Positions 43,279-51,031 of a stretch of DNA of 64,000 bases are shown piece after piece (the stretch's first letter is position 1; the number at the start of each line of letters is the position of its first letter). Made by a program: the position numbers and the translations under genes. Under the pieces are notes generated by a model. The model was not told the origin of the DNA, ran no database searches, and was given only the letters and a program-made list of their open reading frames with translations. This DNA comes from Streptomyces sp. NBC_01244 (GTDB lineage: Bacteria; Actinomycetota; Actinomycetes; Streptomycetales; Streptomycetaceae): assembly GCF_035987325.1 (NCBI RefSeq), contig NZ_CP108488.1, forward strand, positions 4,216,001 to 4,280,000, written 5' to 3'.

Positions 43279-43349
43279 GGTCGGTGCCCCCCTCGGTTCC
43301 TGTCCGGCCGCCGCGGCCGGTCCCTCGCGACTTCGCGTACGGCCGGGGC

Positions 43350-44270
43350 CTACGCGTTCGGGCGGTCCTTGGCGGCCGCCGCCTTGGCCATGGCTTCGAG
43401 CTGGGCGAGCATCGGCATCGGGTCGGTGCCTACGGTCCCGGGCAGGAAGTCGGCGATCTTCTCGGGGGTCCAGGAGCCCTCGGCGTAGCCGGCGCGCAGT
43501 TCGCGGGGCTGGGCCCAGACGGCGATCTTCGGGCCGGCGATCGTGTAGACCTGCCCGGTGATCTTCTCGCCGCCGACGGCCACGGCCTTGTCGGAGAGCA
43601 GGTAGGTCACGAGCGCCGCGACGTCCTCGGGCTCGCCGATCTCCTTGAGCTCCATCGGGACGTTGGCCGACATCCGGGTCCGTGCGACGGGCGCGACGGC
43701 GTTGGAGGTGACCCCGTACTTGGCCAGTCCCAGCGCGGCCGACCGTACGAGCGAGATGATCCCGCCCTTGGCCGCGCTGTAGTTGGCCTGCGCCACCGAG
43801 CCCTGGTGGTTGCCGCTGGTGAAGCCGATCAGCGTGCCGGTGCCCTGGCGGCGCATGACGGCGGAGGCGGCTCGGAAGACGGTGAACGTGCCCTTGAGGT
43901 GGGTGGCGACCACGGGGTCCCACTCCTCCTCGGACATGTTGAACAGCATCCGCTCGCGCAGGATGCCGGCGACGCACACGACTCCGTCGATGCGTCCGTA
44001 CTGGGCGAGCGCGGTGTCGACTATGCGCTGGCCGCCCGCCATGGTCGAGATGTCGTCGGCGACGGCCACGGCCTCGCCGCCCGCGGCGATGATCTCCTTC
44101 ACCACCGCTTCGGCGATCTCGCTGGTGGGCTCGTTGCCCTCCATCCCCACGCCGTAGTCGTTGACGACGACCTTGGCACCCTCGGCGGCCGCGGCGAGTG
44201 CCACGGCCCGTCCGATGCCCCGGCCGGCGCCTGTGACGGCGACGACTTTGCCTGCCAAGAAGTTCCCCAC
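43350..44270 (-). CDS. Short-chain dehydrogenase/reductase
   Basis: The 306-residue SDR has the cofactor motif VTGAGRGIGRAVALA, the VCVAGI (NNAG-type) strand, Ser in IGFTSGNHQG and the catalytic YSAAK. The GTG at 44270 is the start. Family members oxidise beta-hydroxyacyl-CoA or ring hydroxyls. First gene of the operon running to the alcohol dehydrogenase at 40973, with the operator 23 bases upstream. Confidence 0.92.
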   Translation of the reverse strand: MGNFLAGKVVAVTGAGRGIGRAVALAAAAEGAKVVVNDYGVGMEGNEPTSEIAEAVVKEIIAAGGEAVAVADDISTMAGGQRIVDTALAQYGRIDGVVCVAGILRERMLFNMSEEEWDPVVATHLKGTFTVFRAASAVMRRQGTGTLIGFTSGNHQGSVAQANYSAAKGGIISLVRSAALGLAKYGVTSNAVAPVARTRMSANVPMELKEIGEPEDVAALVTYLLSDKAVAVGGEKITGQVYTIAGPKIAVWAQPRELRAGYAEGSWTPEKIADFLPGTVGTDPMPMLAQLEAMAKAAAAKDRPNA

Positions 44271-44292
44271 GTCCGGCCCCTTCCCGCGTTTT

Positions 44293-44307
44293 CTGACGGT
44301 CCGTTAG
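44293..44307. promoter_or_regulatory. CTGAC-N5-GTTAG operator (SDR operon / cyclase)
   Basis: CTGACGGTCCGTTAG, one mismatch (GTTAG), in the divergent gap, 23 bases from the SDR start and 84 bases from the cyclase start. Confidence 0.7.
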
Positions 44308-44390
44308 ATTCTATGGGCACCTCGATGCGCCAGCACAAGCCCCAGTTCGCCACCACCGCTCATTTCCCCCTCAAGGAGCTGATGAGATCC

Positions 44391-45317
44391 ATGGCCATGC
44401 CCGCCGAGTTCCACGACATCGCCAAGCGCGTCAACAACTGGGGCCGGTGGGGCGCCGACGACGAGATCGGCACCCTCAACCTGATCACCGACGAGGTGGT
44501 CCGCGCGGCCGCGGCCGAGATCCGCACCGGGCGCCGCATCCCCCTGGCGCTCCCCCTCAAGGAGGACGGGGTGCAGTCCGGCATGATCCCCGGCCGGATC
44601 AACCCGCTGCACACGATGGTGCAGATCAACCAGGAGCTCTTCGGCCCGGGCACGGTGGCGTGCAGCGACGACGCGGTGACCTTCGGCCTCCAGGCCGGCA
44701 CCCACTGGGACGCGCTCACCCACGTCTCGCACTCGGGGAAGATCTACAACGGCCGCCCGGCCGGCACCATCACGGCGCACGGCCGCGCCGAGTTCAGCGG
44801 CATCGACAAGGCCGGGCACATCGTCTCGCGCGGCGTCCTGCTGGACGTGGCCCGCGCCAAGGGCCTGGACCGCCTCCCCGGCGGCCACGCGGTCACCCCG
44901 GAGGACCTCGAACAGGCGGAGGAGTTCGCCGGGGTCACCGTCCGCGCGGGCGACATCGTCCTGGTCCGCACCGGCCAGGTGCAGGTCTACCTGGCGGGCG
45001 ACAAGCACGCCTACGGCTACCCGTCGCCCGGCCTGTCCGTCCGCACGCCCGAGTGGTTCCACGCCCGGGACGTGGCGGCCGTCGCGAACGACACCCTGAC
45101 CTTCGAGATCTTCCCGCCGGAGATAGACAACCTGTGGCTGCCGGTGCACGCGCTGGACCTGGTCGAGATGGGCATGCACCAGGGTCAGAACTGGAACCTC
45201 GAAAAGTTGTCCACAGCCTGTGCGGAAGAATCCCGCTACTCCTTCCTCCTCTCGGCCATGCCGGAACCCTTCGTCGGCGCGGTAGGCACCCCGGTGGCCC
45301 CGATCGCCATCCTCTGA
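44391..45317 (+). CDS. Cyclase-family (kynurenine formamidase-like) metal hydrolase
   Basis: About 308 residues with the cyclase-family core: NNWGRWGADDEIGTLNLITD, GLQAGTHWDALTHVSHSGKI (H-x-G-T-H-W-D metal motif), GVLLDVARAKG and TGQVQVYLAGD. It hydrolyses a lactone or amide using a divalent metal. Starts at 44382 or 44391 (GGAG at 44375-44378) are possible; the frame is open further upstream. The operator in the divergent gap would control it together with the SDR operon. A DnaA-box-like TTGTCCACA at 45207 lies inside the gene. Confidence 0.88.
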   Translation: MAMPAEFHDIAKRVNNWGRWGADDEIGTLNLITDEVVRAAAAEIRTGRRIPLALPLKEDGVQSGMIPGRINPLHTMVQINQELFGPGTVACSDDAVTFGLQAGTHWDALTHVSHSGKIYNGRPAGTITAHGRAEFSGIDKAGHIVSRGVLLDVARAKGLDRLPGGHAVTPEDLEQAEEFAGVTVRAGDIVLVRTGQVQVYLAGDKHAYGYPSPGLSVRTPEWFHARDVAAVANDTLTFEIFPPEIDNLWLPVHALDLVEMGMHQGQNWNLEKLSTACAEESRYSFLLSAMPEPFVGAVGTPVAPIAIL

Positions 45318-45370
45318 GCGAGGCCGGGACCGGGGCGTGACCTGCACACACGCCCTACGGACACACGGGT

Positions 45371-45400
45371 GCCCCGCTCCCCACGGCTCAGGGGCGGGGC
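45371..45400. terminator. Hairpin between cyclase and Nudix genes
   Basis: GCCCCGCTCC (45371-45380) pairs with GGGGCGGGGC (45391-45400) with one G-T pair; it overlaps the 3' end of the Nudix gene on the other strand. Confidence 0.6.
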
Positions 45401-45870
45401 GTCTGCATACGGGTTGCCAAAGGGCCATGAGGCCGGTCCCATGCGGCCCGTTCGGCGAGGAGGAGCGCGAGGGGGCCGCCTTGGAGGAGAAAGCGGCCTT
45501 CGGTGGCCGCGTTGATGGCGTCGGCCATCGGCCACCACGTGAGCTTGAAGTCGGCTTCGGAGGGCTCCAGCTCCTGCGGACCAAGGGCCAGTCCTTCGGC
45601 AAGGTACAGGTGAACGCGGGCGGGGGCGCTAAGGGTGATGGCAAACGCGCCGAGCGGACGCCAGAGGGTGGCGGTGACCCCAGCCTCTTCGCGCAGCTCA
45701 CGGCGGGCGCACGTCTCCGGGTCTTCGCCGGGCTCCATGCGTCCGCCGGGCAGGAACAGGAAGTCGCCGCCGTGGCGGGGGAAGCGGGAGGTGAGCAGCG
45801 CGACCAGACCGGTCTCGTCGCGGGCCACCACCACAGCGGCGGAGCGCGTTTCTTCGGGGTGTGCGTCCAT
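45388..45870 (-). CDS. Nudix hydrolase, last gene of the radical-SAM locus
   Basis: The 160-residue protein has the Nudix box GGRMEPGEDPETCARRELREEAGV (split here: GGRMEPGEDPETCARREL then REEAGV) and preceding strands AAVVVARDETGLVALLTSRF. It starts 20 bases after the stop of the phosphatase-superfamily gene, on the same strand, so it probably belongs to the operon, although no good ribosome site is seen. A nucleoside-diphosphate-linked substrate would fit the other nucleotide-type enzymes of the locus (inference). Confidence 0.88.
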   Translation of the reverse strand: MDAHPEETRSAAVVVARDETGLVALLTSRFPRHGGDFLFLPGGRMEPGEDPETCARRELREEAGVTATLWRPLGAFAITLSAPARVHLYLAEGLALGPQELEPSEADFKLTWWPMADAINAATEGRFLLQGGPLALLLAERAAWDRPHGPLATRMQTPRP

Positions 45871-45890
45871 GATTTGAGCGTAATGAGCCG

Positions 45891-46682
45891 CTAGATGTAC
45901 ATGGCGGCAAACGGCACATTCATCACCGTCGGGTGGGCGATGCCGCGTCCGTGGTAGCCGTCCTCACCGAAGGCGTCGCCATGGTCGGAGCAGATGATGA
46001 CGAGCCAGCGCTTCGCACGGGTGAGGCCGGCCATCAGGCGGCCGAGGTGCTGGTCCGCGTAGGCGAGGGCCGCGCTCTGCGAGGCCCAGCTGTCGGCACT
46101 GTCACCGAGGTAGTGACCGTGGGGGACGTGGGTGGCGGAGACGTTGACGAACAGGAAGAGCGGCCGGTCCTCGTACTTCCGGGCGAGGCTGAGGGCTTCA
46201 TCGACCTGGTGGCGGGTGGAGTCGGGTTCGGGAGAGCAGAATTCCGGGCGCCAGTGGTCCTCGTCGAACAGGTCCGGGAGGACTGAGCCCAGCGGGGTCT
46301 CACGGGAGAAGTAGGTCACACCGCCGACGCACACGGTGCGGTATCCGTGCTGGACGAGCCCGGTGAGAAGGTTCGGCGCGTCGAACACGAACGTGCGGGG
46401 GTCGACTTCCTTGAACGCGGGCGGACGGCACTCCCACAGACGCGGGGGCTGCTCGGGCTGCGGGAGCTTGGGCAGGAACCCCGAGAAGAACGCCATGTGC
46501 GCGGGGAGGGTGAAGGTGCCGGGGGTACGGCGTTCCTCCCACATGCCGCCGGGTAGGAGCCTGGCGAGCTGCGGGGTCCTTCCGGCGTGAGTGGTGGATC
46601 GGGCGACGTCGTACCGGAGGGAGTCGAGCGTGACGAAGAGGATGTCGGTGCCCGAGTCGATGACGTTGGCGACGTTGATCAC
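45891..46682 (-). CDS. Alkaline-phosphatase-superfamily (sulfatase-like) hydrolase with Thr at the nucleophile position
   Basis: The GTG at 46682 overlaps the TGA of the gene before it (GTGA) and gives 263 residues; the longer open frame is a shadow. The fold is recognisable by the metal-site strand DILFVTLDSLRYD (D20), TFTLPAHMAFFSGFLP (55-70), FLFVNVSATHVPHGHY and the second metal motif CSDHGDAFGEDGYHGRG. The segment T58-L-P-A-H62 lies where sulfatases have C/S-x-P-x-R, so no formylglycine can form; Thr is the nucleophile of phosphatase or phosphonate-hydrolase relatives. A phosphoester rather than sulfate ester substrate is inferred. Confidence 0.85.
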   Translation of the reverse strand: MINVANVIDSGTDILFVTLDSLRYDVARSTTHAGRTPQLARLLPGGMWEERRTPGTFTLPAHMAFFSGFLPKLPQPEQPPRLWECRPPAFKEVDPRTFVFDAPNLLTGLVQHGYRTVCVGGVTYFSRETPLGSVLPDLFDEDHWRPEFCSPEPDSTRHQVDEALSLARKYEDRPLFLFVNVSATHVPHGHYLGDSADSWASQSAALAYADQHLGRLMAGLTRAKRWLVIICSDHGDAFGEDGYHGRGIAHPTVMNVPFAAMYI

Positions 46683-47158
46683 CGGGCCCCCACCTCGTAG
46701 CGCTGGACGCGCCCCTTGGATCCGGCGTTGACCGGGATCGGGACGCGGTCCTCGGCGATCATGCGGCGGATGAGGTGGAGGCCGGTGCGCTCGGTCAGGG
46801 GCACTCCGTCTTGGTCGAAGAGGGTGAGGGTGGCGGTCCCGTTCCTGGTGGCGGCGTACATGCCGGGGACGCGGCCCCGCTCCTTCATCGCGGCCAGGAG
46901 GTCCTCCCGGTCGGCCACACCCCGGTCGATGACCAGACAGGCGTAGTGCTGGGCGTTGATGGCGCCCAGGCACATGCGGTCGAAGAATTCGGCGGTGGCC
47001 GACTGCCCGTCGTAGGCGACCACGAGCGCGTCCAAGCGGGCGGTGACGACGTAGCCGGCGGCCATCCACCAGGCGACACCGCTATGGATCTCATGGGGGA
47101 AGCGGCCGGTGGCACCACCGTCGCGGATGACCGCGTCTGTGTCGATGGGACTAAGCAC
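46679..47158 (-). CDS. Stand-alone domain-I homologue of phosphohexomutases
   Basis: GTG at 47158 (GGAG seven bases upstream, overlapping the kinase stop by 8 bases) gives 159 residues. The whole protein aligns by eye with the first alpha/beta domain of phosphomannomutase/phosphoglucomutase: IRDGGATGRF (for the GTSGxRG loop), ALVVAYDGQSATAEF (for VVVGRDxRxSS), ACLVIDRGVADREDL and MYAATRNGTATLTLFDQDGV, where the active-site loop TASHNP is AATRNG with Thr104 for the phosphoserine. Full enzymes have four domains and about 450 residues; here only one exists. It might bind a sugar or nucleotide phosphate or act as a subunit. Confidence 0.7.
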   Translation of the reverse strand: MLSPIDTDAVIRDGGATGRFPHEIHSGVAWWMAAGYVVTARLDALVVAYDGQSATAEFFDRMCLGAINAQHYACLVIDRGVADREDLLAAMKERGRVPGMYAATRNGTATLTLFDQDGVPLTERTGLHLIRRMIAEDRVPIPVNAGSKGRVQRYEVGAR

Positions 47159-47798
47159 GCCGGTTCTCCAGGCGGGCGGTGATGACGTCGGCAAGGTCAT
47201 CGGGAGTGAGACCGTCGGTGTCCAGGACGATCGCGGCGGGATCGTTCGCGGCGACCGTCTCGAAGTTCGTCATGAGCTGCTTCAGGCGGCCCGGGACTCC
47301 GAACAGGTCGGTGTCGTCCTGCTTCGTGTCGTCCTTGACGGCCATCCGTTCGCGCAAGGTGACCTCGGAGCACCGCAGGTAGAAGGTGCGCGTGGGCACC
47401 ACCAGGTAGGTGAAGAACGGGGCCAGGAGGCGGTCCACGTCCGTCGTGTCAACGCCGTGAACGGCTGCCTGGCAGGCGGTCACCGAGGGTGCGTAGCGGT
47501 CGGCGATGACGGGGCCGAGAACCAGAGCGCGGCGGACGCGGTCGGAGACGTGCAGGAGTCCGGAGAGGTAGAACGCCAGATTGGGCAGCGGGCTCATGCC
47601 GTGGGCTTCGTCCGACCAGCCGGAGTGAGGTGGGGCGAGGGTGTGCAGGCTGGTGCCGTTGATGCGGCGGGCGAGCAGTGCCGCCAGGGTGGACTTCCCG
47701 ATTCCGGATACGCCTTCGACGACGAAGAACGGGTGGTCGTGGTGCCCGTAGTACGGGACGGGCTGGAAGGCGGAAGGCAGAACCTCGATGCCGTTCAC
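47151..47798 (-). CDS. P-loop nucleotide/thymidylate-kinase-like protein
   Basis: The 215-residue protein has the Walker A GVSGIGKST (29-37) after a VVEGV strand, ADRYAPSVTACQ (the DRY/H motif of thymidylate kinases), FLVVPTRTFYLRCS-like strand TYLVVPTRTFYLRCSEVTLR and a LID-like KDDTKQDDTDLF. It fits a dNMP kinase-type fold with an unusual 20-residue N-terminus. Its ATG overlaps the stop of the radical SAM gene (ATGA), so the two are coupled. Phosphorylation of a nucleoside monophosphate or related product is inferred. Confidence 0.85.
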   Translation of the reverse strand: MNGIEVLPSAFQPVPYYGHHDHPFFVVEGVSGIGKSTLAALLARRINGTSLHTLAPPHSGWSDEAHGMSPLPNLAFYLSGLLHVSDRVRRALVLGPVIADRYAPSVTACQAAVHGVDTTDVDRLLAPFFTYLVVPTRTFYLRCSEVTLRERMAVKDDTKQDDTDLFGVPGRLKQLMTNFETVAANDPAAIVLDTDGLTPDDLADVITARLENRRA

Positions 47799-48814
47799 AA
47801 GACTCCCTCAGTAAACGCCGTGACGTGTCCGGCAAGGGCCTCGGCGAGGCGGGCAGGGTCGTCCAAGAGGTGCTTGATGTCCAAGCGGAGGTCGTCGCGC
47901 AGGAGGCATGGCTGTAGGCCTCCGGCGTGGTCGGCACGCAGGGCCCAGAAGCCTTCGACGCACTTCGGGCGGACGGGGCACGTGCCGCACTGGCCGACGT
48001 GGTGGCGGCCGAGGTTGCGGTGGATGACGTCGATCTCCACCCCGTCCACGCGGAAGATGCGGCGGCCCTGCCCGACTCCGGCGATCTCGGTCCGCTCGTC
48101 GCTGGTCAAGGTCCGCAGGTGGCGGATGATGTCGTCGGCGGGGACGGCGGATGCGGCACGGTCCTCGTTGAAGTCGGTGCCCACCAGTTCGATGAACTGG
48201 ACGGGCATGCGCCGGTCGAGGGCGAAGGCGAGGATGTCGCGGATTTCGTGCGCGTTCTCCTTCTGGAGAAGACAGTTCAGCTCGACGTTGTCGAAGATCT
48301 CGCGGGCCGCCTCGACGCCGTCCAGGACGCAGTCGATGCCGATGCGGGTGCCGGCGATTGCCTTGAACGACTCGTCGGAGAAGTAGTGCAGCGACACCTT
48401 CACGGTATCGAGTGGCACCTTCGACAACCAGGCCTGATGGATGCGGACCCGGGTGCCGTTGGTGATCAGCGTGTACGAGCCGTCGGGGCCGCTCGGCCGC
48501 AGTCCGGTCAGGACGTCACGGGCGAGATGTGAGGTCAGCGGTTCACCGCCAGTGAAGAACACGCGCTTCAGCCCGGCACCGATCGCCGCGTTGATGACGG
48601 TCAGGAACTCGTCGGCCCCGTAGTGGCCGGTACGCGGCTGCCGGGTCCGGTCGCGGCGGGTGAGAGGCGGGGGGACGTCGGCCTCGTTGTGGCAGAACCA
48701 GCAGGCCACGTTGCACCGGGGCGTGATGGAAACGCGGAACTGCCCTCGCAGAGCGGCGAAGTTGTGCAGTGCGGTCCAGTCGGTACCGGCGACGGGCGGG
48801 ATGGTTGAGAGCAT
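47795..48814 (-). CDS. MoaA-like radical SAM enzyme with C-terminal auxiliary Fe-S site
   Basis: The ATG at 48814 (GAGAGG upstream) gives 339 residues. The radical SAM cluster motif is C34-x3-C38-x2-C41 in SITPRCNVACWFCHNE, GGEP is at 89-92, and the C-terminal cysteines 276, 279, 285 and 303 (CGTCPVRPKC, then QPCLLRDDLRLDIKHLL) resemble the second cluster of MoaA, with an extra Cys and insertion. VQFIELVGTDF also follows MoaA. There is no other molybdopterin gene nearby and the partners are nucleotide-type enzymes, so it is a MoaA relative with another substrate, probably a purine/nucleotide or a peptide. Linked by an overlap to the kinase gene. Confidence 0.9.
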   Translation of the reverse strand: MLSTIPPVAGTDWTALHNFAALRGQFRVSITPRCNVACWFCHNEADVPPPLTRRDRTRQPRTGHYGADEFLTVINAAIGAGLKRVFFTGGEPLTSHLARDVLTGLRPSGPDGSYTLITNGTRVRIHQAWLSKVPLDTVKVSLHYFSDESFKAIAGTRIGIDCVLDGVEAAREIFDNVELNCLLQKENAHEIRDILAFALDRRMPVQFIELVGTDFNEDRAASAVPADDIIRHLRTLTSDERTEIAGVGQGRRIFRVDGVEIDVIHRNLGRHHVGQCGTCPVRPKCVEGFWALRADHAGGLQPCLLRDDLRLDIKHLLDDPARLAEALAGHVTAFTEGVL

Positions 48815-48900
48815 GTCGTGTGTGCCTCTCGTTAGGTTCGAGTGCGGCAAGAGCGCAGCAGTCGGTGCCTCAAGCCCATCCAGGGGGAGGCTGTGGTGGA

Positions 48901-49005
48901 TCAGCGGGGTGCACCAGCGAGGGCGAGCGTGACGAGCAGGGCGCCGACAAGTCCGACGTAGACCAGGACGGCCAGCCGCTGAGGCCACCCGCATGACTGG
49001 CTCAC
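48901..49005 (-). CDS. 34-aa single-span membrane peptide
   Basis: The GTG at 49005 overlaps the TGA stop of the 51-aa gene (GTGA), the coupling type used elsewhere in this operon. The product has a short polar N-terminus with one Cys, then an uninterrupted hydrophobic helix (RLAVLVYVGLVGALLVTLAL) and a short AGAPR tail. The stop is 87 bases before the radical SAM start. It would sit in the membrane; its job is unknown. Too short for routine gene finding, so the overlap and the clean helix are the main evidence. Confidence 0.55.
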   Translation of the reverse strand: MSQSCGWPQRLAVLVYVGLVGALLVTLALAGAPR

Positions 49006-49157
49006 CGGTCAGGTTGCCGGTCGCCGTCGGCCAGTCCCTCCAGGAACCTCTCCCACCCCTCTTCGGCGACCTCCCGCAGGCGCGGGCTCAAGCTGCCGTA
49101 TGCGGGCTGGTCCTGGAGCTGACGGGCCGGCGGATGCCGGCGGGGCAGGTCGGTCAT
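49002..49157 (-). CDS. 51-aa soluble peptide, first gene of the radical-SAM operon
   Basis: The ATG at 49157 has GAGGAG seven bases upstream, the best ribosome site of the locus. The 51 residues start MTDLPRRHPPARQL and end in a predicted amphipathic acidic helix (SPRLREVAEEGWERFLEGLA) before DGDRQPDR. There is no Cys, signal peptide or membrane segment. A tiny gene leading a radical SAM operon is typical of RiPP precursors, but nucleotide-type partner enzymes and lack of a core motif make that only one option; a small regulatory or scaffold protein is the other. Confidence 0.6.
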   Translation of the reverse strand: MTDLPRRHPPARQLQDQPAYGSLSPRLREVAEEGWERFLEGLADGDRQPDR

Positions 49158-49351
49158 GGCGTACTCCTCGGACTGGAGGGAGCAGTAGGGGGCCGGGATG
49201 GCGGCGATCAGCTGCCCCGGGATACGGCGTCAACATCCCTCCCCTGTACGAGGCCTGGCTGATTCCGCGTCATGAACCTACGGTCGCGCTGAGTGCGGTA
49301 GGACTGACTGTGGGTACGGGTTACGTCAGGGGCCGCACCGGGGAGCACTTG

Positions 49352-50431
49352 ATGGCTGCAAGACCAACCACCGGCACAATCGCGGGCTTTGTGCTGCGCA
49401 CGGCGCGGGAGTCGGTCCCGCTTACGCAGGTGGCTATGGCTGAGGCCCTCGGAGTAGACCTGGCCACGGTGCAGGGCTGGGAGTCGGGCCGACGTCCGGT
49501 CGCGCACATGAAGGCGGTGGATCTTCTCGGTCTGCGCCGGCGGTTGGCCGGTCTCGGTGCAGACGCCGCGATCATCGCCCTGTTCGATGCCGCGATGGAC
49601 GCGGACCGGATCATCGGCGCCACCCTCACCGGTGCCGAAGGGTCGCACCCACTGGCCGAGTGGGTCCACACCCGGAACACCGCCCACATGCTCGCCTGGG
49701 CCCTCACCGGGACCCGGCCACCATCCCTTGTCGGGTTTCCCACCCCGCGCCAAAGGGGGCCGGCACCAGCGTCCCCGCTCCTGCCCGCACAGGACCGCGC
49801 GATCTTCTTCGAGCAGCTGCGGACCACGGCGGAAACAGCGCCCCGGAACGACGCTCAGGGTGTGCTCCTGCACCGGCAGGCGCTGTATCTGACCTCGTAC
49901 GATAAGAGCTCGGAAGCTGTGGCGTGGACGGCGCAGGCCCTGCACGCCCGGCGCGGTCTGCTCGCCCGGCGGGGGTGGACACCGCAGTGGGCGGAGGCAC
50001 GCTCGACGGCTACTGCCCTCGCACGGCTCGGCGACCCCGTACCGCTACTTGATTTCATCGAGCGGGCGATTGTCGACGACGACGCAGGCGAGGCCGCGAA
50101 CCTGAATTACTGGGCGTATTGGTTGGGCGGGACCCCGCTGCCGCAGTCCGACGACCGGTTCATGCGGGACCGGCAGCTGACCGGATGGGACCCCGTCACA
50201 CTGCTGCGCGGGCTGACCAACGGCCTGCACCACGCCCCCGGGTACGTCGACCTGTACGCCCACACCATGTGGGCCCTGCTAACGGCCCACCCATGGCTCC
50301 CGCAGGCGTCGGGCCTGCTCGTCCGGGACCTGGCGGAGCGTACCGAGCACCTGCTGGACGGCGGCGGTATCTCCGAAAGGTCCCGCCGCGAACTCACCGG
50401 CGTGCATTACGTTCTTCGTGATCGAACCTGA
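49352..50431 (+). CDS. HTH (XRE-type) regulator divergent to the radical-SAM operon
   Basis: ATG 49352 with GGGAG six bases upstream gives 359 residues. Residues about 8-65 form an XRE-type HTH (GFVLRTARESVPLTQVAMAE, ALGVDLATVQGWESGRRPVA). The rest is helical and TPR-like (YLTSYDKSSEAVAWTAQALH, WAEARSTATALARLGDPVPL, EAANLNYWAYWLGG), a family I know only as uncharacterised streptomycete regulators. The 194-bp gap to 49157 holds both promoters, so it probably regulates the operon and the HD gene 18 bases downstream of it. Confidence 0.85.
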   Translation: MAARPTTGTIAGFVLRTARESVPLTQVAMAEALGVDLATVQGWESGRRPVAHMKAVDLLGLRRRLAGLGADAAIIALFDAAMDADRIIGATLTGAEGSHPLAEWVHTRNTAHMLAWALTGTRPPSLVGFPTPRQRGPAPASPLLPAQDRAIFFEQLRTTAETAPRNDAQGVLLHRQALYLTSYDKSSEAVAWTAQALHARRGLLARRGWTPQWAEARSTATALARLGDPVPLLDFIERAIVDDDAGEAANLNYWAYWLGGTPLPQSDDRFMRDRQLTGWDPVTLLRGLTNGLHHAPGYVDLYAHTMWALLTAHPWLPQASGLLVRDLAERTEHLLDGGGISERSRRELTGVHYVLRDRT

Positions 50432-50449
50432 CAGACCGGAGGTCACCAC

Positions 50450-51031
50450 ATGGCAGACGAGACGGCGAACGCGCAGGGAACGGCTGGGTTCCTCTTCGAG
50501 ATGGGCGTGCTCAAGAACGCGAAGCGAACCGGCTGGTGGTTCACCGGGAACAACAACCCTGAGAGCATCGCCGAGCATTCGTTCCGCGTGGGAATCGTCG
50601 GTGCCGTGCTGGCCATGATGGAGGGAGTGGACCCCGCCAAGGTCGCCCTGATGTGTCTCTTCCACGACACACAGGAGACCCGGATCGGGGACATCCCGCA
50701 TATCGGCCGCCGCTACATCGACGCGGCCACGAACGAGACCGTCACGGCCGACCAGGTCTCCGCCGCACACCCGGCGGTCAAGGCCGGGGTGCAGCGGGTG
50801 GTGGGCGAGTACGAGAGCGGCGGCACCCCCGAGGCGATCGTGGCGAAGGACGCGGACAAGCTGGAGTGTCTGGTGCAGGCGGTGGAGTACCGGGCCCAGG
50901 GCTACGCCCTCGTACAGGACTGGATCGACACCTCCTTGAGCAGCCTCAAGACGGCGTCGGCGCAGGCGCTCGCGGAGGCCGCGCTGACCATGTCGCCGTT
51001 GGAATGGCGAAAGACCTTCCTGGGGCAGTAG
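50450..51031 (+). CDS. HD-domain phosphohydrolase (YfbR/HDDC2-like 5'-nucleotidase)
   Basis: The 193-residue protein has the HDDC2/YfbR pattern: FEMGVLKNAKRTGWWFTGNN with N-PESIAEHSFRVGIVG (H43), the HD pair H72-D73 in CLFHDTQETRIGDIPHIG and the last metal ligand in VAKDADKLECLVQAVEY. Relatives dephosphorylate deoxynucleoside 5'-monophosphates. It follows the HTH gene by 18 bases, so both are one transcript. Together with the kinase, Nudix and phosphatase-type genes opposite it suggests a nucleotide-like substrate for the whole locus (inference). Confidence 0.9.
   Translation: MADETANAQGTAGFLFEMGVLKNAKRTGWWFTGNNNPESIAEHSFRVGIVGAVLAMMEGVDPAKVALMCLFHDTQETRIGDIPHIGRRYIDAATNETVTADQVSAAHPAVKAGVQRVVGEYESGGTPEAIVAKDADKLECLVQAVEYRAQGYALVQDWIDTSLSSLKTASAQALAEAALTMSPLEWRKTFLGQ

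Noticed and set aside
23373..45215. Two DnaA-box-like TTGTCCACA sequences as a possible replication origin
   Set aside because: Single isolated copies 22 kb apart, one inside a gene, no box cluster, no dnaA/dnaN nearby.
47795..48814. Radical SAM protein as MoaA itself or as a viperin
   Set aside because: No other molybdopterin genes are present and the C-terminal cysteine spacing differs from MoaA; viperins lack a second cysteine cluster, whereas this protein has four extra C-terminal cysteines.
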